This document shows, piece after piece, positions 26,378-33,571 of a stretch of 48,022 bases of DNA (the first letter of the stretch is position 1; every line of letters begins with the position of its first letter). The stretch comes from Mycobacterium sp. shizuoka-1. Its GTDB lineage: Bacteria; Actinomycetota; Actinomycetes; Mycobacteriales; Mycobacteriaceae. The notes beneath the pieces were generated by a model that did not search any database, was not told the DNA's origin, and saw nothing but the letters and a program-made list of their open reading frames with translations. The DNA lies in NCBI RefSeq assembly GCF_002723835.1, contig NZ_BEWG01000105.1:1-48022 (forward strand), written 5' to 3'. The position numbers and the translations under genes were made by a program.

Positions 26378-27352
26378 TCAGAGGTGGCTGCGCAGGTGAT
26401 CGAGCAGTCCGCGACGAAACGCCTGCATCGCAGGCGTTTTCGCGGCCAACCCGTCGGCGCCGTGATACATCCCGGGCACCGTGATGAGTTCGCATTCGAC
26501 ACCGGCGGCCTGTAGCCGACGGGCGTAGTCGACGGATTCGTCGTAGAACAGGTCGAGGTCGCCGACACCGATCCAGGCCGGCGCTAGGCCGGCCAGGGCT
26601 TGGCGGCGGCCGGGGGCGGCGTACTCGGGCGCGTCCGACATTCTGGGCGGGCGGCCGAGATACGCCGTCCAGCCGAACCGGTTGGACGCCGGTGTCCACA
26701 GGAAACGCCCGCGCCCGCCATGGTCGGCGCGCAGCACGGTCCGGTCGTCGAGCATCGGGTAGGCCATCGCCTGGGCGCGCAACGGGATTTCCTCGTCATG
26801 GGCGCGTTGGGCGACCGCCGCGGTCAGCCCGCCGCCGGCGCTGGACCCCGTCACGGCGATGCGGTCGGGGTCGGCGCCGAGCTGCTCGGCGTTGGCCCGC
26901 ATCCAGCGCAGGGTCGCCATGCAATCGTCGAGCGCGGCCGGGAACGGGTGCTCGGGTGCCAGCCGGTAGTCGGGTGAGACGACGACGGCGCCCAGCCCGC
27001 GCGCCAGCTTCGCAGCTCCTCCGACCTCCGCATGCGGGGAGCCGACCACCATGCCGCCGCCATGGATGTAGAGCAGGGCCGCACCACTGGGGCTCGTCGG
27101 GGTGAGCACCAGCACGTGGCGGCCTGCGACACGCTGCCTGCTCAGCGTCACGCCCGGGCCGGGGCGGCGGGTGATCCGGGAGGCCAGCCTGGCGAGCCGC
27201 AGCGAGCGGGCGGTGGTGTCACCGGTCAGGACGGGCAGCAGCGGGCTGCGGAATTCGGCGGGCACCGCGGCCACCGCCTCGCGGGTGGCCAGGTGGCGTC
27301 GCAGCCCCAATGCCACCACGGTGGCGGCCAAGGCCGCAGGCAGGGCTTTCAT
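26378..27352 (-). CDS. Alpha/beta hydrolase, hormone-sensitive lipase (fold-3) family
   Basis: This 324-residue protein has the HSL-family oxyanion motif H-G-G-G at 97-100 and the nucleophile elbow G-S-S-A-G-G at 169-174 (Ser171). Asp265 or Asp267 in V-G-D-L-D-L and His297 in M-Y-H-G-A complete a plausible triad. The hydrophobic N-terminus (A-L-P-A-A-L-A-A-T-V-V-A-L-G-L) could be a signal or membrane anchor, followed by basic residues. Such enzymes cleave short- to medium-chain esters; many mycobacterial Lip proteins belong here. It is divergent from guaA, separated by 63 bp, and lies downstream of no clear operon partner. The substrate is unknown. Confidence 0.88.
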   Translation of the reverse strand: MKALPAALAATVVALGLRRHLATREAVAAVPAEFRSPLLPVLTGDTTARSLRLARLASRITRRPGPGVTLSRQRVAGRHVLVLTPTSPSGAALLYIHGGGMVVGSPHAEVGGAAKLARGLGAVVVSPDYRLAPEHPFPAALDDCMATLRWMRANAEQLGADPDRIAVTGSSAGGGLTAAVAQRAHDEEIPLRAQAMAYPMLDDRTVLRADHGGRGRFLWTPASNRFGWTAYLGRPPRMSDAPEYAAPGRRQALAGLAPAWIGVGDLDLFYDESVDYARRLQAAGVECELITVPGMYHGADGLAAKTPAMQAFRRGLLDHLRSHL

Positions 27353-27401
27353 CTGCGAAAGGCTACCGGCGCCGCAGGGCGGACCGGCGGCTGCGGCCCA
27401 C

Positions 27402-27416
27402 TAGACTCAGTACCCG
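27402..27416 (+). promoter_or_regulatory. Likely -10 box and leaderless start of guaA
   Basis: TAGACT at 27402-27407 fits the mycobacterial -10 pattern, and its last base is 9 bases before the first base of the guaA GTG at 27416. A transcription start at or next to that GTG would give a leaderless mRNA, which is common in mycobacteria. No ribosome-binding site is seen before the GTG, which agrees with this. Confidence 0.45.
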
Positions 27417-28984
27417 TGACATCCCCATCGCCTCGTCCTGTTTTGGTGGTCGACTTCGGTGCCCAGTACGCCCAGCTGATCGCCAGGCGAGTCCGGGAGG
27501 CCCGGGTGTTCTCCGAGGTCATCCCGCACACGGCGACCGTGGAGGAGATCAAGGCCAAGGACCCGCAGGCCATCGTGCTGTCCGGTGGTCCGGCCAGTGT
27601 GTACGCCGAGGGTGCGCCTCAGCTGGACCCGGCGGTGTTCGACCTCGACGTGCCGGTGTTCGGCATCTGCTACGGCTTTCAGGCCATGGCCCAGGCCCTG
27701 GGCGGCACCGTCGCCCGTACCGGCACCAGTGAGTACGGCCGCACCGAGCTGGAAGTCCTTGGCGGTGAACTGCATTCAGGGTTGCCGGGCATGCAGCCGG
27801 TCTGGATGAGCCACGGCGACGCGGTCACCGCCGCTCCGGAAGGCTTCGAGGTGGTGGCCGTCAGTTCGGGCGCACCGGTCGCCGCCTTCGAGGACCGCGG
27901 CCGCCGGTTGGCCGGCGTGCAATACCACCCCGAGGTCATGCACACCCCGCACGGTCAGCAGATCCTGAGCCGGTTCCTGCACGACTTCGCCGGTATCGGG
28001 GCGAGTTGGACACCGGCCAACATCGCCGAGAGCCTGATCGAGCAGGTGCGCGAGCAGATCGGGGACGGCAAAGCGATTTGCGGCCTGTCCGGCGGCGTGG
28101 ATTCCGCGGTGGCCGCCGCGTTGGTTCAGCGGGCCATCGGTGACCGTCTGACGTGTGTGTTCGTCGACCACGGTCTGCTGCGCGCCGGCGAACGCACCCA
28201 GGTGCAACGCGACTTCGTCGCGGCCACCGGAGCCCGACTGGTGACGGTGGACGCCGAGGGGCGTTTCCTGGAGGCGTTGTCGGGCGTGCACGACCCCGAA
28301 GGCAAGCGCAAGATCATCGGGCGCGAGTTCATCCGCGCATTCGAGGGCTCGGTGCGTGACCTGCTGGCCGAAGGCGATTCCGATGGGCACCCGATCGAAT
28401 TCTTGGTTCAGGGCACGCTGTATCCGGACGTCGTCGAGTCCGGCGGCGGCACGGGAACAGCGAACATCAAGAGCCACCACAACGTCGGCGGTCTGCCTGC
28501 GGACCTGAAGTTCAAGCTCGTCGAGCCGCTGCGGCTGTTGTTCAAGGACGAGGTGCGTGCGGTCGGCCGGGAGCTGGGCCTGCCGGAGGAAATCGTTGCC
28601 CGCCAACCGTTCCCGGGCCCAGGGCTGGGCATCCGCATCGTCGGTGAGGTGACCGCGGACCGGCTGGACACGTTGCGCCGCGCCGATCTGATCGCCCGCG
28701 AGGAGCTGACCTCGGCCGGTCTGGACCACCAGATCTGGCAGTGCCCGGTGGTGCTGCTCGCCGACGTCCGCTCGGTCGGCGTGCAGGGCGACGGACGCAC
28801 CTATGGGCATCCGATTGTCTTGCGACCGGTGTCCAGCGAGGACGCGATGACCGCCGACTGGACGCGGGTGCCCTACGAGGTGCTCGAGCGGATCTCGACG
28901 CGCATCACCAACGAGGTGCGCGAGGTGAACCGGGTGGTGCTCGACATCACGAGCAAACCACCCGGCACCATCGAGTGGGAGTAA
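27416..28984 (+). CDS. guaA: GMP synthase (glutamine-hydrolysing) GuaA
   Basis: GuaA converts XMP to GMP with glutamine and ATP. The 522-residue protein has a class I glutamine amidotransferase domain with the nucleophile in G-I-C-Y-G-F and the His-Glu pair in Y-H-P-E-V. The ATP-pyrophosphatase domain follows, with the P-loop C-G-L-S-G-G-V-D-S-A-V. The C-terminal dimerisation domain closes with I-T-S-K-P-P-G-T-I-E-W-E. It matches Rv3396c closely. The frame is open far upstream, but GTG at 27416 gives the expected N-terminus (V-T-S-P-S-P-R-P-V-L-V-V-D-F-G). It works in the same pathway as guaB2 in this window. Confidence 0.96.
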   Translation: MTSPSPRPVLVVDFGAQYAQLIARRVREARVFSEVIPHTATVEEIKAKDPQAIVLSGGPASVYAEGAPQLDPAVFDLDVPVFGICYGFQAMAQALGGTVARTGTSEYGRTELEVLGGELHSGLPGMQPVWMSHGDAVTAAPEGFEVVAVSSGAPVAAFEDRGRRLAGVQYHPEVMHTPHGQQILSRFLHDFAGIGASWTPANIAESLIEQVREQIGDGKAICGLSGGVDSAVAAALVQRAIGDRLTCVFVDHGLLRAGERTQVQRDFVAATGARLVTVDAEGRFLEALSGVHDPEGKRKIIGREFIRAFEGSVRDLLAEGDSDGHPIEFLVQGTLYPDVVESGGGTGTANIKSHHNVGGLPADLKFKLVEPLRLLFKDEVRAVGRELGLPEEIVARQPFPGPGLGIRIVGEVTADRLDTLRRADLIAREELTSAGLDHQIWQCPVVLLADVRSVGVQGDGRTYGHPIVLRPVSSEDAMTADWTRVPYEVLERISTRITNEVREVNRVVLDITSKPPGTIEWE

Positions 28985-29120
28985 ATACTCAACGCGTCGG
29001 CACAGGGGTTCGATCGAGCGTCCCAAGGATTGAGCTCGGCAACGTGGGCTGGGCCGGTATCTGCGGCGATGTCGAACGCCGCGAGCAGCTAAGCCGGATG
29101 GTTGAGCGCACGGGTGCCCC

Positions 29121-30002
29121 TTAAGTTCTTGACGCCGCGGCGATTTCGGCGATAGCCGCGTCCAGGGTCTTGTCGAATTCGGCGTCGCTCTGTTGGGCGG
29201 TCAGTCCCTCGGTCAGCGCCCGGGAGAAGCTGGCGATGACGCCGTGGTTGCGGGCCAGCCGCTCGCAGGCGGCGGCGCGGTCATATCCGCCCGACAGCGC
29301 CACCACCCGCATCACCCGGGGATGCTCGACCAGGTCGCGGTAGAGATCGTCGACGTCGGGAAGCGTGAGCTTGAGCATCACCTGCTGATCGCCGAGGGCG
29401 TCGAGGTGCCGGAGGATCGCGGCCTTGAGCTGCTCCTCGGCCTCGCCCTTGCGGGGGCTGTGGATGTCGACCTCGGGTTCGATGATCGGCACCAGTCCGG
29501 CGCCCAGGATCTGGCGGGCGACTTCGAACTGCTGGTCGACCACTGCCTCCAGCCCGGCGCCGGGCAGCTTGATGACCGAACGCATCTTGGTGCCGAAGAT
29601 GCCCTTGTCCACCGCGCGGGCCAGCAGTGCGTCGAGACCGTCGATGGGTTTCATCACCTGGGCGCCGTCCTCCTCGGCCGCCAGCCCCTTGTCGACCTTG
29701 AGGATGGGCACGACGTTCTTGACGTTCCACAGGTAGTCGGCCGTCGGGCGGCCCTCGATGTCGCGGTCCATGGTCATCTCGAACAGGATCGCGGCGATGA
29801 TCCGGTCACCGTTGAAGCTCGGGCTGGTGATGATGCGGGTGCGCATCTGGTGCACGAGGTCGAACATCTGCTCGTCGCCGGAGTACTCGTCCTCGGCGAT
29901 GCCGTAGAGCTTCAGCGCCTTGGGGGTGCTACCGCCACTCTGGTCGAGCGCGGCAATGAAGCCGGCTCCGTGGGCGACCTTCTCAGCCTGTTCGCGGTTC
30001 AT
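29121..30002 (-). CDS. fda: Fructose-bisphosphate aldolase, class I
   Basis: The protein of 293 residues closely matches bacterial class I aldolases, starting M-N-R-E-Q-A-E-K-V and containing G-F-I-A-A-L-D-Q-S-G-G-S-T-P-K-A-L-K and M-R-T-R-I-I-T-S-P-S-F-N. It splits fructose 1,6-bisphosphate into DHAP and glyceraldehyde 3-phosphate through a Schiff-base lysine, without metal. Mycobacteria normally rely on the class II enzyme, so this is a second, metal-independent aldolase. ATG 30002 has an AGGG site seven bases upstream; ATGs at 30008 and 30017 are alternatives. The gene is divergent from imuA', and the LexA box lies in the shared control region. Confidence 0.92.
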   Translation of the reverse strand: MNREQAEKVAHGAGFIAALDQSGGSTPKALKLYGIAEDEYSGDEQMFDLVHQMRTRIITSPSFNGDRIIAAILFEMTMDRDIEGRPTADYLWNVKNVVPILKVDKGLAAEEDGAQVMKPIDGLDALLARAVDKGIFGTKMRSVIKLPGAGLEAVVDQQFEVARQILGAGLVPIIEPEVDIHSPRKGEAEEQLKAAILRHLDALGDQQVMLKLTLPDVDDLYRDLVEHPRVMRVVALSGGYDRAAACERLARNHGVIASFSRALTEGLTAQQSDAEFDKTLDAAIAEIAAASRT

Positions 30003-30121
30003 CGTCATGCCCTGCATCGTGCCAGGTGTGATTTCGGCGCCGTGATCAACGTCGGCTCGGGACGTCAGGCAGGTGAGGTTCGCGCTTGACGCTGTCGGTG
30101 GGTGGGTGTTTACTCGATTCA

Positions 30122-30137
30122 TCGAACATACATTCGA
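30122..30137. promoter_or_regulatory. LexA (SOS) box upstream of imuA'
   Basis: TCGAAC-ATAC-ATTCGA matches the mycobacterial SOS box TCGAAC-N4-GTTCGA at 11 of 12 defined positions. It is centred about 43 bp upstream of the imuA' ATG, in the same place as the known box before Rv3395c. LexA should repress imuA'-imuB until DNA damage. Confidence 0.88.
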
Positions 30138-30172
30138 ACACAGTGGTCGGCGATCGTGGCTGGAGGTGGGCG

Positions 30173-30862
30173 ATGACGGCGGCGGTTCCCCTGGAGAGGC
30201 GCCAGCATGACCGTGCTGAGCAGCTACAACAGCTTCGGCGCCAGATGGCGGCGGTGTCCGGAAAGGTCGGCGTCACCCGGTCTGTTACGGATGTGGCCAA
30301 TGAGGTAATCTCGCCCTCTGAAAGTTTGCTGCGGGTCCCGGAATCGCTGGCTGAACTGCTCCCGAATGGGTTGCCGAGGGGGGTGGTCGCGGTGGTGTCG
30401 GGGGCCCGTTCGTTGCCGGTGCACGTAGCCGCGGCAGTGACGGCCGGCGGGGGGCATGTGGCCGTCGTCGGGCTGCCCGACTTCGGTCTGCTCGCTGCCG
30501 CGGAGATGGGTGCGGATCTGAGCCGGCTCGCGGTGATCCCCGACCCGGGCACCGATCCCGTCGAGGTGGCCGCGGTGCTGATGGACGGGATGGATCTGGT
30601 GATCCTCGGCCTGGCCGGCCGGACGGTGACCGCCACTCGGGCGCGGGCGGTGGTGGCCCGGGCCCGGCAGAAGGGTTGCACCCTGCTGGTTGCGCGCGGC
30701 GACTGGCAGGGTGCCACGATGCGCCTCGATGCGCGGGTGAACGGGTATGAGACCACCACCGCCGGCCATGGCGGCATCCCGGTGCCGGGGTCCGGACGCA
30801 TCGGCCGGGTGCGGTTGTCCGTCCGGGCCCATGGCCGCACGGCACGGTCCAGGGTGAGCTGA
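30173..30862 (+). CDS. imuA': ImuA', mutasome accessory protein
   Basis: ImuA' is a RecA-like protein that, with ImuB and DnaE2, carries out damage-induced mutagenic translesion synthesis in mycobacteria. The 229-residue protein matches Rv3395c in position and in pairing with imuB. Its Walker A region is degenerate (V-V-S-G-A-R-S-L-P instead of G-x4-G-K-T), so ATP binding of the normal kind is unlikely. The ATG at 30173 follows GGAGGT at a good distance. A LexA box lies upstream and imuB starts one base after its stop, so the two genes form an SOS-controlled operon. Confidence 0.92.
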   Translation: MTAAVPLERRQHDRAEQLQQLRRQMAAVSGKVGVTRSVTDVANEVISPSESLLRVPESLAELLPNGLPRGVVAVVSGARSLPVHVAAAVTAGGGHVAVVGLPDFGLLAAAEMGADLSRLAVIPDPGTDPVEVAAVLMDGMDLVILGLAGRTVTATRARAVVARARQKGCTLLVARGDWQGATMRLDARVNGYETTTAGHGGIPVPGSGRIGRVRLSVRAHGRTARSRVS

Positions 30863-30863
30863 T

Positions 30864-32450
30864 GTGACCGGCCGGGTGCTGGCGATCTGGTGCATGGACT
30901 GGCCGGCGGTTGCCGCGGCCGCAGCGGCGGGACTGCCGGCGACGGCCCCGGTCGCGGTCACCCTGGCCAACCGGGTGATCGCCTGCTCGGCGGCCGCCCG
31001 CGCGGCCGGGGTGCGCCGCACGCTGCGTCGGCGCGAGGCTCAGGCGCGGTGCCCGCACCTGCATGTGGTCACCGCCGACCCGGCCCGCGATGCCCGCTAC
31101 TTCGAGGGGGTGACGGCCGCGGTCGACGAGGTGGTCCCGCGCGCCGAGGTGTTGCGCCCGGGGTTGTTGGTGCTGCCGGTCCGCGGTGCCGCCCGCTACT
31201 TCGGCTCCGAGTCGACCGCCGCCGAGCGGTTGGTCGACGCCGTCGCCGCGGCGGGCGCGGAATGCCAGGTGGGGGTGGCCGATCAGCTGCCCACCGCCGT
31301 CTTCGCCGCCCGCGCCGGCCGGATGATCGAACCCGGCGGAGATGCCGGATTCCTCTCGGCATTGTCCATCCGCCAGCTGTCCGGCGAGCCGAGCCTGTCC
31401 GGGCCCGGTCGGGAAGAGTTGGCTGATCTGTTGTGGCGCATGGGTATCCGCAACCTCGGCCAGTTCGCGGCATTGTCCCGCAGTGATGTGGCCTCCCGGT
31501 TCGGGGCCGACGCGATCGCCGCGCATCGCTTCGCCCGCGGCGAACCGGTGCGCGGGCCGTCCGGGCGTGAACCGGCGGCCGACCTCGATGCGGTGCTGCA
31601 CTGCGACCCGCCGATCGAGCGGGTCGACGCGGCCGCATTCGCCGGGCGGACGTTGGCCGGCGAACTGCATCGCAGCCTGGCGGCCGCGGGAGTTGGCTGC
31701 ACCCGGCTGGCCATCCACGCGGTCACCGCGGCAGGCGGTGAGCTGACCAGGGTGTGGCGCTGCGCCGAACCGTTGACCGAGGACGCCACCGCCGACCGGG
31801 TGCGGTGGCAGCTCGATGGGTGGCTCACCGGGCGGACGGCAGCGAAGCGGCCGAACTCCCCGGTGACCGTTCTGCGGCTGCAGCCGGTGGAAGTTGTTTC
31901 CGCAGAAGCCCTTCAGCTGCCGCTATGGGGCGGGGTGGGGGAGGAAGACCGGTTGCGCGCCCGCCGGGCTCTGGTGCGGGTGCAGGGGTTGCTGGGACAG
32001 GAGGCCGTCCAGCTGCCGGTGTTGTCCGGTGGTCGGGGTCCTGCTGAACGCATCACGTTGACCCCGCTCGGTGACGAGCTGGTGCCCCGTGCCGACCCGG
32101 GCCGGCCCTGGCCCGGTCAGTTGCCCGAGCCGGCACCGGCGGTGATCCTCGACGATCCGGTGGAACTGCTTGACGCCCAAGGTAACCCGGTGCGGGTGAC
32201 CGGGCGCGGGATGTTCACGGCCGAACCGGCGCGGCTGGACGGTGCGGGGCACCATTACCGGGGTGTGCTGAGTTGGTGGGCCGGGCCGTGGTCGGTGGAC
32301 GAACGGTGGTGGGATCAGGGCGAGCAGTCCAGGGCGGGTAGGACCGCGCGAGCCCAGGTGCTGGTGGACAACCGGCCGGGCGAGCCGAAAGTCGCACTGC
32401 TGCTGTGTTACCGGCAGCGCCGGTGGTACCTGGAAGGCGTCTACGAATGA
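30864..32450 (+). CDS. imuB: ImuB, catalytically inactive Y-family polymerase-like hub
   Basis: ImuB links DnaE2 and ImuA' to the beta clamp. The 528-residue protein has a Y-family fold, but where active polymerases have D-x-D-x-F-F it reads C-M-D-W-P-A-V, and the later S-x-D-E motif is missing, so it should not polymerise DNA. The beta-clamp-binding motif Q-L-P-L-W-G is intact at 351-356, as described for the M. smegmatis protein. The GTG start lies one base after the imuA' stop. It converges with iunH, 14 bases between stops. Confidence 0.95.
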   Translation: MTGRVLAIWCMDWPAVAAAAAAGLPATAPVAVTLANRVIACSAAARAAGVRRTLRRREAQARCPHLHVVTADPARDARYFEGVTAAVDEVVPRAEVLRPGLLVLPVRGAARYFGSESTAAERLVDAVAAAGAECQVGVADQLPTAVFAARAGRMIEPGGDAGFLSALSIRQLSGEPSLSGPGREELADLLWRMGIRNLGQFAALSRSDVASRFGADAIAAHRFARGEPVRGPSGREPAADLDAVLHCDPPIERVDAAAFAGRTLAGELHRSLAAAGVGCTRLAIHAVTAAGGELTRVWRCAEPLTEDATADRVRWQLDGWLTGRTAAKRPNSPVTVLRLQPVEVVSAEALQLPLWGGVGEEDRLRARRALVRVQGLLGQEAVQLPVLSGGRGPAERITLTPLGDELVPRADPGRPWPGQLPEPAPAVILDDPVELLDAQGNPVRVTGRGMFTAEPARLDGAGHHYRGVLSWWAGPWSVDERWWDQGEQSRAGRTARAQVLVDNRPGEPKVALLLCYRQRRWYLEGVYE

Positions 32451-32466
32451 GCCGCCCACACCGGCT
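32450..32466. terminator. Small hairpin between imuB and iunH
   Basis: AGCCG (32450-32454) pairs with CGGCT (32462-32466) around a 7-base loop in the convergent gap. The stem is short, so the assignment is weak. Confidence 0.35.
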
Positions 32467-33541
32467 ATCTGTCGGCGTGCAGCCGACGTGCGAACGGGCC
32501 GACCCGGTCGATGAACCGGTCGAAGAACACCGCCGGGTCGACTGCGACACCGACATGAGCGTTGGGCTCTCGGCCCCATCGCCCGCTCCAGTCGGCGATC
32601 GTCATGCCGCGCGTCAGCGTCCCGGTGAGCTCGACGTCGACCGTGGTCGCCCTGGTCTGCACCAGACCGGGATCCAGGGCCACTGCTGCCGCCAGCGGGT
32701 CGTGCAGGTGCGCCAGAAAGCCCTCGCCCTGATCGAAATGGAACTCGAAGTAGAACCTCATCGCGTCCTCGAGCGCGCGGATCACCACGTTGTCGGCGGT
32801 CGACCGGGTGCCCCGGGAATCCAGCACACTCATGGCGGTCGTGATCGCGCCCGCGGCACCGGCCAGGCGACTCAGGATCGCCGGCGTCAGCATGACGCTC
32901 TCGGTCAGGTTCAGTCCGCACACGATCGGAAGCTGGTGCGGCTGAATCGCTTTGGTATCCGCGGCCCGCCCCCACGCATCGAACACCTCAGCCGCGGCCT
33001 CCGGGTCGACGCTGATGTTCCATTCGGCCACGGGGGTGGTGTTACCGCGGTAGTCGAAGGCGCCGCCCATGATGACCAGCCGCCGCAACAACGACGGCAG
33101 CGCCGGCTCGTCTCGCACGGCCAGCGCGAGGTTGGTCAGCGGGCCGGTGACCAGACCGACCAGTTCGCCGGGCCGGGCGTGCGCGGCGCGCACCCAGGCC
33201 TCGGCCGAGTCGTAATCGGTGAGTTCGCGTTGGTGCACCGGTAGTTCGGCGTAGCCCAGGCCGGCTGGTCCGTGGGTGTCTTCGGCGGTGCGCATCTCGG
33301 CGCTCAGCGGTTGGTCGGCGCCCCGCGACACCGGCAGGTCGATGGCTCCGCACAGTTCGAGAAGGCCGAGGTTGTTGCGGCACACCTGATCCACACCGAC
33401 ATTGCCACCGGTGGAGGCGATGCCGACGAGTTGCGCATCAGGGCTGGCCAACAGGTACACCAGTGCCATCGCATCGTCGACGCCGGTGTCCACATCGGCG
33501 AAAACGGGCAGCGTCGCAGCCTGCTCATCCCCGTCGGTCAC
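32465..33541 (-). CDS. iunH: Inosine-uridine preferring nucleoside hydrolase
   Basis: The enzyme splits ribonucleosides into base and ribose for purine and pyrimidine salvage. The 358-residue protein carries the family calcium-binding motif D-V-D-T-G-V-D-D-A at residues 16-24. Further signatures are G-P-L-T-N-L-A-L-A, M-G-G-A-F, E-W-N-I-S-V-D-P-E-A-A and L-H-D-P-L-A-A-A. It corresponds to Rv3393, which also neighbours imuB. It starts 30 bases after the stop of the large LuxR-type regulator on the same strand, so co-transcription with it is possible. Confidence 0.93.
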   Translation of the reverse strand: MTDGDEQAATLPVFADVDTGVDDAMALVYLLASPDAQLVGIASTGGNVGVDQVCRNNLGLLELCGAIDLPVSRGADQPLSAEMRTAEDTHGPAGLGYAELPVHQRELTDYDSAEAWVRAAHARPGELVGLVTGPLTNLALAVRDEPALPSLLRRLVIMGGAFDYRGNTTPVAEWNISVDPEAAAEVFDAWGRAADTKAIQPHQLPIVCGLNLTESVMLTPAILSRLAGAAGAITTAMSVLDSRGTRSTADNVVIRALEDAMRFYFEFHFDQGEGFLAHLHDPLAAAVALDPGLVQTRATTVDVELTGTLTRGMTIADWSGRWGREPNAHVGVAVDPAVFFDRFIDRVGPFARRLHADR

Positions 33542-33571
33542 GCGGTAACGATACCCGCCGCCGCTTCAGGA

